The position numbers were made by a program, and so were the translations under genes. From contig NZ_SLZG01000020.1 in NCBI RefSeq assembly GCF_004341625.1, positions 37,421 to 101,420 on the forward strand: a stretch of DNA of 64,000 bases, written 5' to 3'. Each line of letters opens with the position of its first letter. Position 1 is the first letter of the stretch. Under the pieces are notes generated by a model, which did not search any database, had not been told where the DNA came from, and saw nothing but the letters and a program-made list of their open reading frames with translations. This document shows, in pieces, positions 45,136 to 54,732 of this stretch. The stretch comes from Rhizobium sp. BK376 (lineage in GTDB: Bacteria; Pseudomonadota; Alphaproteobacteria; Rhizobiales; Rhizobiaceae).

Positions 45136-47550
45136 ATGCAAACGCCAAAGCCACTTTTTCGTGACGCTCAGCAGGAGACGGCAAGCGGTCTATCAAGCCG
45201 GCCCCTGTCGAAATCTGCGTCCGCTTTTCCGATCTCCGCAAAAGAAGGGGGCGTCGATAAGATGATGGTGGAACGCATCTTGCGGCGAGCCTTGATCGCC
45301 ATTGCCCTTGCAGGCCTTGCTTGCGGATTGATCGCGGCATTTTCCGGCATGCCTCGGCTTGCCAACAGCATCTGGACGGCGGGCACCTTGCCTGTCGTCG
45401 TGACCCTTTTGGTTTCGATGATCCGCGATCTGCGTGCTGGTCGCATGGGCGTCGACGCCATCGCCTTCGTCTCCATGGGTGCAGCGCTTGTTCTCGCAGA
45501 AGGTCTTGCCGCTGCGGTGGTCGCGGTCATGTATGCGGGCGGCAACGTGCTTGAGGACTTTGCCGTCGCGCGAGCCGAACGTGACCTGAAATCCCTGGTC
45601 GATCGAGCGCCACGAATTGCGCACCGCCGCGCCGCAGGCGCCGTCGAGGAGATCTCGATCGACGAGGTCGCAATCGGCGATGCGATCCTGGTGCAGGCCG
45701 GCGAGATCATCCCGGTCGACGGCGTGATCGTTTCGCCGAGCGCCATGGTCGACGAATCGGCACTTACGGGGGAACCGATCCCGGTCAACCGCCGCAACGG
45801 AGAGCCGGCACGCAGCGGAACGATCAACGCCGGGGAAATGTTCGAGCTTACCGCGACCACGACTGCCGGCGAAAGTACCTATGCGGGCATCGTTCGGATG
45901 GTTACCGCTGCTCAGACCGCAAAGGCGCCCTTTACGCGCCTTGCGGATCGGTACGCTATTCTGCTGTTGCCAGCCACGCTTGCTGTGGCAGCCGGCGCCT
46001 GGCTTTTATCCGGGGAAGTCATCCGCGGACTGGCGGTGCTGGTTGCGGCGACCCCGTGTCCCCTGATCCTCGCAGCGCCGGTCGCCTTCATTTCTGGCGT
46101 CTCCCAGGCCGCTCGCCGGAGCATTCTTATCAAAGGCGGCGGCCCCCTCGAAGCGCTCGCGCGGACCCACACCGTCATGTTCGACAAGACAGGGACGCTC
46201 ACCGTCGGCGGCGCGCGTCTCGTCGCAATCGAAACGGCGCCCGGCGAAAGCGCCGATCAGGTGCTGCAACTCGCAGCCTCCCTCGAGCAGGCCTCCCATC
46301 ACGTCGTGGCGAGCGCGATCGTCGAAGCGGCAATCGCGAAAGGGTTTGATCTTGATCTTCCGGTGAATGTCCGCGAGACCATGGGCTCCGGTCTTGAAGG
46401 GAACGTCGCCGGACGGCGGGTCCGCGCTGGCTCGCATCAGCTTGTGCATGGTGCCGGAAAACCACAGGACTGGGCGATGCGGGCGCTTCGGCGCGCCGCT
46501 TGGCGCTCGGCCCTGAGCGTCTTTGTGTCCGTCGACGGGCGCATGATCGGCGCACTGCTCCTTGGCGACGAGCTCAGGCGCGAGGCGCCGCGGGCCGTGC
46601 AGGCGCTGCGCGCTGCTGGCGTGGCGCGCATCGTTATGGTCACCGGCGACAGGGTCGACGCTGCCGAAACCATCGGGGCAGCGCTTGACCTCGATGCCGT
46701 GCTTGCCGAACGTGTACCCTCAGACAAGGTCGACGCCGTCGCCGCAGAACAGCGGCAGCACCCGACGCTGATGGTCGGGGATGGCATCAACGACGCCCCG
46801 GCCCTTGCCAAAGCCGATGTCGGCATAGCGATGGGCGCGCGCGGCGCAAGCGCATCCTCGGAAGCGGCCGATGTCGTGATCTTGGTCGATCGCCTCGACC
46901 GCGTTTCCGACGCCGTCACCATCGCACGGCGCGCTCGCGCGATCGCCCTGCAAAGCATTGTTGCCGGCATGGGACTATCGGGACTGGCAATGGCGGCAGC
47001 AGCGCTCGGCTGGCTGACGCCGGTTGCCGGGGCTTTGACCCAGGAGGCCATTGACGTCGCCGTGATCCTGAACGCGTTGCGCGCCCTCAGCCCCGCTTAC
47101 ACATTCGGTCATCCACGGATGCCGAGTGTTGCGGTGACAGAATTGCGTGAGGATCATGAAAGGCTCGACGAAACGCTCCGGCGTCTGCGGGAAATCGCCG
47201 ATACTCTTGATGACGCCGAGCCTTCGGTGGCCGTACCACTGATTGCCGAAGCCGACGGCCTCGTTGCCGAGCGGATCGTGACGCACGAGCGCAAGGACGA
47301 GCGCCTGGTTTACCCCCGGCTGTTAAAATTCCTGAACGACGCGCACGGCCTCAGTGCCATGAGCCGCGCGCATCGCGAGATTCTTCATCTGGCACGGCTC
47401 CTCAGCCGCATGGCAGCCGGCCTGCTGCCCGAAGATGCCGATCACTACCTGGTACGAGACGCCCAGCGCGTCATCGAGTCGATCGAAGCGTTGGTGCGCA
47501 TGCACAATGCGCAGGAAGAGGACATTTACGACCATGCCGCGGCAGTGTGA
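45136..47550 (+). CDS. nia: Nia-type P1B-5 metal ATPase with C-terminal hemerythrin domain
   Basis: An ~804-residue P-type ATPase: actuator motif TGEPIPV, the membrane metal motif TPCPL (TPC class), phosphorylation site DKTGTLTV, nucleotide domain with a histidine pair in QASHHVVASA, and hinge MVGDGINDAPAL. The N-terminal metal-binding domain is absent. The last ~160 residues form a hemerythrin-like four-helix domain with the ligand pattern DHERL, HERKDERLVYP, AHREILHL and MHNAQEEDIYDH. Sinorhizobium Nia, a P1B-5 ATPase that exports Ni and Fe and is expressed in nodules, has this TPC plus hemerythrin layout. Start is uncertain: ATGs at 45109, 45136 (AAGG upstream) and 45262 are possible. Confidence 0.9.
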   Translation: MQTPKPLFRDAQQETASGLSSRPLSKSASAFPISAKEGGVDKMMVERILRRALIAIALAGLACGLIAAFSGMPRLANSIWTAGTLPVVVTLLVSMIRDLRAGRMGVDAIAFVSMGAALVLAEGLAAAVVAVMYAGGNVLEDFAVARAERDLKSLVDRAPRIAHRRAAGAVEEISIDEVAIGDAILVQAGEIIPVDGVIVSPSAMVDESALTGEPIPVNRRNGEPARSGTINAGEMFELTATTTAGESTYAGIVRMVTAAQTAKAPFTRLADRYAILLLPATLAVAAGAWLLSGEVIRGLAVLVAATPCPLILAAPVAFISGVSQAARRSILIKGGGPLEALARTHTVMFDKTGTLTVGGARLVAIETAPGESADQVLQLAASLEQASHHVVASAIVEAAIAKGFDLDLPVNVRETMGSGLEGNVAGRRVRAGSHQLVHGAGKPQDWAMRALRRAAWRSALSVFVSVDGRMIGALLLGDELRREAPRAVQALRAAGVARIVMVTGDRVDAAETIGAALDLDAVLAERVPSDKVDAVAAEQRQHPTLMVGDGINDAPALAKADVGIAMGARGASASSEAADVVILVDRLDRVSDAVTIARRARAIALQSIVAGMGLSGLAMAAAALGWLTPVAGALTQEAIDVAVILNALRALSPAYTFGHPRMPSVAVTELREDHERLDETLRRLREIADTLDDAEPSVAVPLIAEADGLVAERIVTHERKDERLVYPRLLKFLNDAHGLSAMSRAHREILHLARLLSRMAAGLLPEDADHYLVRDAQRVIESIEALVRMHNAQEEDIYDHAAAV

Positions 47551-47791
47551 TCGCGGCCTTGGCGGGTCGGCGGTCGACACGTCGCGCTTGACCGGCAAAT
47601 GCGTTGTTCGTTTTTCCGAAGAGATCGGCCCTTTTAGGATGATGCTCAAAGCTTGCCGCTGGTTCCGTTCGGATTTCCCGTTTTCGTCATAGATCTGTAA
47701 GGCGCGTGTAAGTCTGATCCTCCATCTCGCCGTCTCCGACGCGCGGGCCTCTTCATGCCGCCGCCGCCGGGTAGCGCGTGTCGAGATTGAT

Positions 47792-48661
47792 ATGAATATT
47801 GAAGCATCCTATCCGGGCAACGGCCTTGGCCTGCCCCGAGGCAGAAATTGCGCGACGCCGGGTGTCGCTATCCCCGTCTACCTGATCAACCTTGATCGCG
47901 CCCCCGACCGGCTGCAGACGATGGACCGCCAGCTCCATGCGGCCGGCATAATGTATGAGCGAGTGATCGCGGTCGAGGGCGACGAGCTGATCTTTCCGCA
48001 CGCCCTCTATGACGAAAAAGGGTTCAGGTGGCGGCATGGAAAGCTCACCAACCCGGCAGAGGTGGGCTGCTATCTCAGCCATATCGACTGCGCGCGCCGC
48101 CTTCTTGCTTCCAATAACGATCACGCCCTTGTTCTCGAGGATGACCTTCTGCTTCCGGGCGATCTTGCCGCCATCATCTCGGCTTCGATAGCCGAAGGCG
48201 ACCTATGGGACATTCTGAGGCTGTCGACGGTCAACCGAGGCCGGAAGTTCATCGCAAAGCAGCTGACGCCACAAAGAGCGCTTGCTGTGTCCCTCACCCG
48301 CGAAAAGGGCTCTGGCGCATATCTCATCAACCGGCGGGCCGCCACTTGGCTTTGCAGAACCTTGGTGCCCATGTGCCTGCCATACGATATCGCCTTCGAT
48401 CTCGAATATCTCGACGGCTTGAGAGGAATGTTCGTCTACCCGGTGCCTGTTTCGCAGGAAGCGGGCTTCCCGTCGACGATTCAGTTGGGCCGCTGCCGCT
48501 TCCGGCTTGCCTGGTGGCAGCGGATCACGGTCTATCCCTACCGCGCATGGCTCGAATCGTCCCGCCTTGTCTTGCGGCTGATGCTCCTTGCAAAATTCAG
48601 ACTCTTTCATCGGCACAAGGTCGGTCGGCCTCTCACCAGGGACGTCCGGACCTGCGGTTAG
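47792..48661 (+). CDS. GT25-family glycosyltransferase (LPS-type)
   Basis: A 289-residue protein with the GT25 pattern: PVYLINLDRAPDRL, ERVIAVEG, EVGCYLSHI, the DxD-like ALVLEDDLLL, and KGSGAYLINRRAA. The C-terminal ~50 residues are hydrophobic/basic and may bind the membrane. It should add a sugar (galactose in the best-known members) to the outer LPS core or oligosaccharide. No other LPS gene is adjacent. Confidence 0.85.
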   Translation: MNIEASYPGNGLGLPRGRNCATPGVAIPVYLINLDRAPDRLQTMDRQLHAAGIMYERVIAVEGDELIFPHALYDEKGFRWRHGKLTNPAEVGCYLSHIDCARRLLASNNDHALVLEDDLLLPGDLAAIISASIAEGDLWDILRLSTVNRGRKFIAKQLTPQRALAVSLTREKGSGAYLINRRAATWLCRTLVPMCLPYDIAFDLEYLDGLRGMFVYPVPVSQEAGFPSTIQLGRCRFRLAWWQRITVYPYRAWLESSRLVLRLMLLAKFRLFHRHKVGRPLTRDVRTCG

Positions 48662-48809
48662 TTATTCTGTAAGCGGCCCGTAAGTCTCGCCTTGTATCGG
48701 CGCCTCGTCCGTCATCGGCGATGAGCGGGCATCAACGGCGGGAAGATGAACTTCCCATGGTAGATTGGAGCCTAGGCATGATGCGGGGGCTTCAAGGCGG
48801 AGAGTATGC

Positions 48810-49052
48810 GTGACTTCGATTTCTTCCTTGAACGCAGCATCGGCTGCACTGATCCTGCAAAAGCCCCAGCATCAGGCGCCGCCGGCATCCCCCGCGCCGG
48901 TTGCGGCCTCCGGCTCCGTCGGCTCGACCTCTGGCGCCAAGGTGCCTTCGTCGATCGCAGCAATGGCATTGCGTGGCGCTGAAGCCGAGACTTCCCCGGA
49001 CCCGATGATCGGCGGCCACGAAGTCCCAGATGGCGATGCTGACGATCGGTAA
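48810..49052 (+). CDS. Possible small Ala/Ser-rich protein
   Basis: An 80-residue frame from a GTG: TSISSLNAASAALILQKP followed by an Ala/Pro/Ser-rich stretch and an acidic C-terminus. The N-terminus resembles rhizobial secreted-type hypotheticals starting TSxSSLxxxSAxxLLQRP, as I recall them. GGAGAG lies about ten bases upstream. Weak evidence. Confidence 0.35.
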   Translation: MTSISSLNAASAALILQKPQHQAPPASPAPVAASGSVGSTSGAKVPSSIAAMALRGAEAETSPDPMIGGHEVPDGDADDR

Positions 49053-49478
49053 CGGCCGATGTTTGCCGACGACTTCTGGCCCCGCATCGCCGGGGCCAAT
49101 TGGCTTCCGGTCCGCAACCTGTGCCAGGGTCGAGCCCGAACGGTTGGCCCGAAGACATCGCAGAAAGACCCTGCTCCGGTCGCAACTCTGCGAGGTACCC
49201 GTAATTTCTCGCTTCCGTTCCGATGATGCAGACGGTTGGATTGCACGATCTCAACCGCTCACTGAGCACCCTGACAGGCGTCATCGAAGGTTTGACCTAT
49301 CAAGAGCACTAAGCGATTGTAGACACCTCGCGACGATGCCGCGTGCTGAACGGGTTTGTATCTCTACGCAGAGTTTGTTTGTCTCCCGCCATGTCGGGGG
49401 TTAACCGGACAGCCGTTCAAAAAGTCTCAAATCTTTTGCCAAAGAATAGATGTGGCCCGGCCTTTAAGCTCTTTGCGA
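49053..49478. other. Intergenic stretch, nothing recognised
   Basis: About 425 bases with no convincing frame. Confidence 0.4.
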
Positions 49479-49961
49479 TCAGTCCGTAGGTTCAAGCAAA
49501 TCGTCCAGTTTTTCGACCACAGCCCGAACCACATCCGCGCGGCTTACAATACCAACTAACACGCCGTCACGCAGGATAGGGACGCGCTTGATCTGATGCT
49601 TCAGCATCAGATCTGCCAGCTCCGCAAGTGAGGCTTCCTCATCAGCGGAGATGATCGCGGTGTGCATAATGTCGCGGACATGCCGCTGGTTTAGGCGAAT
49701 TTCGGCGAGAAACTGCGGGGCGAGTGTTTCGCCTTCAGCCAGCATGCGTAGCCATTGCGCTCGCTTACTTTGAAACTGCGAGCCGAAGTGGCGCATCACG
49801 TCGCCCTCGCTGACCAATCCAAGCGGCCGGTTATCGGGATCCACCACCGGTACTGCGGTGACGTGATGGATTAGCATGCGCCGGGCGGCCTCGGCCACGG
49901 TCGTCTCAGGCGACACCGTGACCAGATTCGTTGTCATCACGGACTTGGCGGGGATCGTCAT
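49479..49961 (-). CDS. Two-CBS-domain protein
   Basis: A 160-residue protein with two CBS domains: about 6-60 (VMTTNLVTVSPETTVAEAARRM to PLGLVSEGDVM) and about 93-150 (DIMHTAIISADEEASLAELADLM to LVGIVSRADVV). CBS pairs bind adenine nucleotides and regulate partner proteins or act alone as energy sensors. The ATG at 49961 has TGGAG about ten bases upstream; the frame is open to 50072. It is 147 bp downstream of the histidine kinase gene on the same strand. Confidence 0.9.
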   Translation of the reverse strand: MTIPAKSVMTTNLVTVSPETTVAEAARRMLIHHVTAVPVVDPDNRPLGLVSEGDVMRHFGSQFQSKRAQWLRMLAEGETLAPQFLAEIRLNQRHVRDIMHTAIISADEEASLAELADLMLKHQIKRVPILRDGVLVGIVSRADVVRAVVEKLDDLLEPTD

Positions 49962-50107
49962 GTGTGCGACTCCAGTTAGAAAGCATGAACAATACTGGAC
50001 CGATTTCGCGGCCGCCTTGACGTACCGCAATTTGCGATGGCGCGCGTTGTCAATGATGATTGTAGATCGCACCCATGTCGATGACGCGGATCACCCGGCG
50101 GGGAGTT

Positions 50108-51448
50108 TCAGCCTGCGCCGGATTGTTGAAACGGAAACTCCATCGCCGCCGAAGCACCGCCGGCCGGCAGGTTTGAAAGCTTCAGCCGGCCGCCATGCGC
50201 AGCCATAGTCTCGGCGACGATGGACAATCCGAGCCCCAATCCATCGGCGCGGTCGCTTTCCACCCTTGCGTCGTGCCGCTGGCTCAATCGCGACGGTGGA
50301 AAGCCGGCCCCCTGGTCGATGACGACAATACCCGATTGATAGACGCGGATGCTGATCATTCCACCGACCGAACTGTGATGAAGTGCGTTTTCGACCAGGT
50401 TTCGCAGCGCCCTGAAAATGAAATCGAATGCGCCGGAAACGGTCACCGTCTCGGCTATGGCGGCGACCTCGATGTCGCAGCCGGCGGAGAATATCGTCGG
50501 GGCGAGAAACCGTCCGACCTGGCGGGCGACATCCACGAGATCCACAAGGTCTTCCTGCTCGTAGTGGAGGGCGCCAATTCTGACACGATCGATGAGTTGG
50601 TTGATAAGTCTTTCGATCCCTGCAAGATCGCTCTCCACCTCGCGCGCAATCCGGTCTTGGGAGAGCGACAGTCGGGTCTTGACGATTGCAAGCGGCGTGC
50701 GCAGCTCATGGGCGACAAGGCCTGAGAACTGTTCCAGAGACAGAAAACCGGTCTGAAGCCGCTCAAGTGCTTCATTGACGGCCCTGACGAGCGAAAGAAC
50801 GTCGTCAGGCATCCGTGTTTCCGTCAACCTCTTGGCAATGCTTGATGGCGTAATCGCCCGGGCCTCCTGCGCGGCGACCGTCAGCGGCTTCAGGGCGAGC
50901 TTAAGAACGATCACGTTGGTCAGAAGCAACACCAGTACGAAAGGGATCCATATCCACGCAATGTCAGTGACGAACTCCTCTAGAACGCTATCGAAGATGA
51001 CATGCTCACGCGGAAAAGCCACTTGGACGAAGGCGAACCGACCGCCGCCGCCCAACTTCAGAGAAAGGCCAAACAGAGCCTTGATCTTGTCGTGGCTCGG
51101 CAGGAGGAAAAACTGGGTCTGGTCGCCGGACGTTGGAATAAGCGGCTCACCCTTTTCGCCCGAACCCTCAAGCAAGCTGCCGTCTGTCCTGATAACCGCA
51201 AATTCGCCCCGCAGCTCGTGAATCCGGGACTTCAACGCGATCGCGTGAATGTCGCTCAACGTCGGATCAGATGCGATTTGCCGACCCAGCTCCTTGGCGA
51301 ACGTCGACAGTGTCTCCTCGCGAAATTCATCATTGGCCGCCTGGAAGCGAATGTAGAGAAAGGCCGCGCTGGCGCATGTGGCAACAAGTGCCACCACAGA
51401 CATTGCAAAGACGAGCCGCCCGAAAAGGGTGAGCCGGCGAACCATCAC
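50108..51448 (-). CDS. Membrane sensor histidine kinase (TCS 1)
   Basis: A 446-residue kinase: transmembrane helix 1 (about 11-33), a periplasmic sensor loop (about 35-160), transmembrane helix 2 (about 163-185), HAMP, HisKA with His247 in GLVAHELRTPLA, and HATPase with NLVENALHHS, GAGFPP and GLGLGLSI. It overlaps the response regulator gene upstream by 4 bp (ATGA), forming a pair. It is the last gene in a six-gene run of PepSY, cytochrome b561 and two two-component systems. Stimulus unknown. Confidence 0.92.
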   Translation of the reverse strand: MMVRRLTLFGRLVFAMSVVALVATCASAAFLYIRFQAANDEFREETLSTFAKELGRQIASDPTLSDIHAIALKSRIHELRGEFAVIRTDGSLLEGSGEKGEPLIPTSGDQTQFFLLPSHDKIKALFGLSLKLGGGGRFAFVQVAFPREHVIFDSVLEEFVTDIAWIWIPFVLVLLLTNVIVLKLALKPLTVAAQEARAITPSSIAKRLTETRMPDDVLSLVRAVNEALERLQTGFLSLEQFSGLVAHELRTPLAIVKTRLSLSQDRIAREVESDLAGIERLINQLIDRVRIGALHYEQEDLVDLVDVARQVGRFLAPTIFSAGCDIEVAAIAETVTVSGAFDFIFRALRNLVENALHHSSVGGMISIRVYQSGIVVIDQGAGFPPSRLSQRHDARVESDRADGLGLGLSIVAETMAAHGGRLKLSNLPAGGASAAMEFPFQQSGAG

Positions 51449-52122
51449 GGCCGCCTGGCGGCAAGCATGTAGCCGATGCCGCGCATGTTATGAATATCGA
51501 CGAGGGCGCCCGCCGTTCTCAGCTTCTTGCGCAGACGATGTATGAGCACTTCGACGGCGTTGGAGCTCAGCTCCTCTCCGAATCCGTAAAGGGCGCCCTC
51601 GACATCGGATTTCGACAGGACATGGTGGGCGCGCCGCAGAAACAATTCCAGCGCCGCATATTCGCGGCGGCTGAGCTGCAATTCAACCGTATCGACATGT
51701 GCCGAGTGGAGCGATAGATCCAGCTTGACGTTCCCTTCACGCAAGATGACGTCATAGCGCAAGGCGCCGCGCCGCATCAGCGCTCGCAGACGGGAGACCA
51801 GCACGCCCATCACGAAGGGTTTGCAGAGATAATCGTCCGCACCCCGATCTAGCGCGTCCATGATGGACGCGGGGGAATCGCGAGCGGTCAGGACAAGAAG
51901 CGGCGTCGAGCGCGTCATGCGCCGCAGGGGCTCGATCAACGACATGCCGTCCCGGTCGGGAAGCCCCAGATCAAGAATGATCGCTTCATAGTCAACATTC
52001 GCGGCAGCTTCCTCGGCGTCGTAGGCCGTGGCAACGCGATCTGTCGTAAACCCGTAGGACCGCATCGCATCGACGGTCACCGCCGCAAGCTTGGGATTAT
52101 CTTCGACGAGAAGCACTCGCAT
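51445..52122 (-). CDS. OmpR/PhoB-family response regulator (TCS 1)
   Basis: A 225-residue regulator: receiver domain with phospho-acceptor Asp51 in IILDLGLPDRDG and Lys in YLCKPF, then a C-terminal winged helix with ALELFLRRAHHVLSK and SSNAVEVLIHRLRKKL. It would activate or repress promoters when phosphorylated by the kinase whose gene overlaps its 3' end. It lies 13 bp after TCS 2 kinase, so it is in the same operon. Confidence 0.93.
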   Translation of the reverse strand: MRVLLVEDNPKLAAVTVDAMRSYGFTTDRVATAYDAEEAAANVDYEAIILDLGLPDRDGMSLIEPLRRMTRSTPLLVLTARDSPASIMDALDRGADDYLCKPFVMGVLVSRLRALMRRGALRYDVILREGNVKLDLSLHSAHVDTVELQLSRREYAALELFLRRAHHVLSKSDVEGALYGFGEELSSNAVEVLIHRLRKKLRTAGALVDIHNMRGIGYMLAARRP

Positions 52123-52135
52123 TCATCTGCCCTGC

Positions 52136-53491
52136 CTATTGTGGCTGTATCAGCGCCGGGCCCGGATTATCCTGGAACCGCAATTGCGCGATACGGCCGT
52201 GTCCGGTTTGTGTGTGTGTGAACACCGCACCATGGAGAACGGCGATTTGCTGGACAATTTTCAGACCGATGCCCATTCCGCCCGATCGTTCCTGTGCCTG
52301 GCCATCGCCATCGTGGCGATCACGACCTACCTTCCTCAGGTCTTCGACATCTATCCCGTTTGCGGTCGTGCGTACGACGATGGCGGTGCCAGGTGGCGTG
52401 TGGCGGACCGCATTTTCGATGAGGTTGCGGATCGCATCCTTCAACAGGCCGTCCACAGCCTTGACGACGCGGCGCGCGCTGCCTTCCAGCGCCAGTGAAT
52501 GCTGATGCCCATAGACCCAGGGTGCCAACGACTGGACCACCTCGGAGGCAATCTCGCTCAGATCGACGTCCGTAAAAAGGCTGCGATCGAAGCTGTCGAG
52601 GCGTGCGAGTGCCGTGAGCTGCCCGACAAACCGGACAAGCTCGTCGAGATCCGCCTCTGCCTTGCGCGCCCGCGGGTGGTCGATACGGCTCAGTTCAAGT
52701 TTCATGGCGGCAAGCGGTGTGCGCACTTCATGGGCGATGCCTGAAGTCAGAACCTTCTGTGACTTCATCAACTCGCCAACCCGGGCAAAGGCGCGATTGA
52801 CCGCCTCGGCGAGATGGGCGATCTCGAGCGGCATTCCGTCCGTGAGTAGATGTGAACGGGAATCGAAAGGATCCATCGCATCGGCGGCAAGAGCCGCCGC
52901 CCGCACGGGTCGCAACGCCTTGCGCACAGACAGGAGCGTTCCCCCTAAGACGAGGACCAGCAGGATGCTCATCGGGACGATCATGTGCTCGAGCACTTCG
53001 TTTCCGAGAACATCCGACAGGACGTCCTGCGGATCCCCAATCGTTGCCACCTCGACAAGGATCGTTTGATTGCCGGCGACAAACGCCCTGCCTCCGACCA
53101 GGGTCAGCGGCTTGCCGGGCCTGATCGTGCGCAGCCAGAAGTTCGGCGGGCGCATGTCGAGCGGCAGGAAACGGCGCTCGCAATCGTCGCTGCAGGACGC
53201 AAACAGGATCCGGCCATCATCGGTGCGGACCCGCGCGACATAGCCGCTGTCCTGACGAGCGTAGCGGGCCGCCAGGCTCTCGGGAAGCGTAAAGGCGAGG
53301 TTCGGCGCAGTCCCCGATACCCCGTCGGCAAGACGATCAGTCTCCTGCTCGACGAACAGGCGCGAAAGCTCGCCGTCGTTCCAATAATAGTCGGAAAATA
53401 CCACGAGGAGCTGAAGCAACATGGCAAGGACCGCGAAAAACACGATCCTTCCCATGATGATCACGCCGAGGGACCTGTTTGCGAGTTTCAA
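52136..53491 (-). CDS. Membrane sensor histidine kinase (TCS 2)
   Basis: A 451-residue kinase: transmembrane helix 1 (about 11-33), a periplasmic domain (about 35-170) with a Cys pair in ASCSDDCERR that could be redox- or metal-sensitive, transmembrane helix 2 (about 173-190), HisKA with His254 in GIAHEVRTPLA, and HATPase with NLIENAVRHT and GMGIGLKIV. Its ATG overlaps the TCS 2 regulator by 4 bp. The Cys pair and neighbouring cytochrome suggest a redox or metal stimulus, by inference. Confidence 0.92.
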   Translation of the reverse strand: MKLANRSLGVIIMGRIVFFAVLAMLLQLLVVFSDYYWNDGELSRLFVEQETDRLADGVSGTAPNLAFTLPESLAARYARQDSGYVARVRTDDGRILFASCSDDCERRFLPLDMRPPNFWLRTIRPGKPLTLVGGRAFVAGNQTILVEVATIGDPQDVLSDVLGNEVLEHMIVPMSILLVLVLGGTLLSVRKALRPVRAAALAADAMDPFDSRSHLLTDGMPLEIAHLAEAVNRAFARVGELMKSQKVLTSGIAHEVRTPLAAMKLELSRIDHPRARKAEADLDELVRFVGQLTALARLDSFDRSLFTDVDLSEIASEVVQSLAPWVYGHQHSLALEGSARRVVKAVDGLLKDAIRNLIENAVRHTPPGTAIVVRTTANGIDVEDLRKVGRDRHDGDGQAQERSGGMGIGLKIVQQIAVLHGAVFTHTQTGHGRIAQLRFQDNPGPALIQPQ

Positions 53492-54165
53492 TGAGCGACC
53501 TCGCGCAACATATATCCGACACCGCGCACTGTCTCGATGATCGCGCCGGACTGCCGGCCATCCAGCTTCTTGCGCAGACGCGAGACCGCGAGTTCGACCG
53601 CATTGGTCGTCCTCTCGTCACCGAATTCGGAAAAAGCATGTTCGATCCGCCGTTTCGGCACAACCTTGCCCGCCTCGCGGAGCAGGAGTTCGAGCAGAGA
53701 CCGCTCGGCTGGCGCGAGAGCCAGATCGGTGCCACCGCAAAGCACCGTCTTGGATGCCAGGTCCAATTGCAGTCCGGCGAAGTCAAGCACAGGCATGACT
53801 GACATCGGCGAACGTCGCAGAAGCGCACGGATGCGCGCGAGCAATTCCCCATTGTTGAACGGCTTGGTCAGATAATCGTCGGCGCCGGCGTCCAGCCCGG
53901 CAATTCGCTCATCGACCGCGCCACGAGCCGTCAGGACGAGAATGGGCAGCTGATGTTTTGCCGTCCGGATCGTCTTTAGAACATCGAGGCCATCCTCGTC
54001 AGGCAGGCCGAGATCAAGAAGGAGAAGGTCGTACTCGACCGCGGCGAGGGCTGCGCGTCCCTCACCAGCGGTCTCGAATGCATCTATGCGCCAGCCTTCC
54101 TCGTGTATCGTTTCCGATACGAGTTCGCGCAGGCGCGGACTATCCTCGATCAGCAAAAGCCTCAT
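53488..54165 (-). CDS. OmpR/QseB-family response regulator (TCS 2)
   Basis: A 225-residue regulator: receiver with Asp51 in LLLDLGLPDEDG and Lys in YLTKPF, and a winged-helix output with RSLLELLLREAGKVVPKRR and TNAVELAVSRLRKKL. Its start overlaps the cytochrome b561 gene by 4 bp and its end overlaps the TCS 2 kinase by 4 bp, so it is tightly coupled to both. Confidence 0.93.
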   Translation of the reverse strand: MRLLLIEDSPRLRELVSETIHEEGWRIDAFETAGEGRAALAAVEYDLLLLDLGLPDEDGLDVLKTIRTAKHQLPILVLTARGAVDERIAGLDAGADDYLTKPFNNGELLARIRALLRRSPMSVMPVLDFAGLQLDLASKTVLCGGTDLALAPAERSLLELLLREAGKVVPKRRIEHAFSEFGDERTTNAVELAVSRLRKKLDGRQSGAIIETVRGVGYMLREVAH

Positions 54166-54728
54166 GCACGCTTACGTCCCGTCACCATGGCCCAAACCAG
54201 ATTCTCCCTGTGTCGCCAGCTTTCGATCAGCGCCGCGGCAGCATGGAGAAAGGCCAGTACCATGATGCTATTGGCGATTGTGCCGTGCAACTGCTCCAGC
54301 CACTTCTCGCCCCAGAAGGCATCAAGCGTCATCATCCAACCCGTCAGGCAGGTGGCGGCGAGCAGTATCATCAGCAACAGCATCATAACCGATGCCAGAG
54401 GATTGTGGCCAAGCGAACGTTCCTCCGTGCCGTCGATCATGTCAAAGATTTGCGACATGATTTTGGAAGGCGTCGGAAAGAAATCGGAAAAGCGGGCATG
54501 CCGGGTGCCGATGAAGCCCCAGAGGAAGCGAACGGCAAGAGCGGCGGCAACGGTATAGCCGGTCATCCGATGCCAGTATTTCCCCTCGTCGAGAATGAAG
54601 AGATTGAGAACGCAGGCGGCAACGACGGTCCAATGAAAGAGACGGACGATCGGGTCCCACACCTTAACCTTTGCCGGGCGAGGGTTGGAGGGCTCGTGGC
54701 CCTCCCTCGTGGTGACGGTCTCAGTCAT
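54162..54728 (-). CDS. Cytochrome b561-type membrane protein (PepSY partner)
   Basis: A 188-residue protein with four transmembrane helices and histidines in b-type positions: RLFHWTVVAA, KYWHRMTGY, EQLHGTIANS and AFLHAAAAL. Start codons at 54728 and 54740 (the latter overlapping the PepSY stop) are both possible. It likely binds two haems and passes electrons across the membrane, maybe to the PepSY protein. It overlaps the TCS 2 regulator by 4 bp. Confidence 0.85.
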   Translation of the reverse strand: MTETVTTREGHEPSNPRPAKVKVWDPIVRLFHWTVVAACVLNLFILDEGKYWHRMTGYTVAAALAVRFLWGFIGTRHARFSDFFPTPSKIMSQIFDMIDGTEERSLGHNPLASVMMLLLMILLAATCLTGWMMTLDAFWGEKWLEQLHGTIANSIMVLAFLHAAAALIESWRHRENLVWAMVTGRKRA

Positions 54729-54732
54729 CGGA

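Noticed and set aside
49296..49307. TTGACCTATCAA resembling a FixK box
   Set aside because: The spacer is 2 bases instead of 4.
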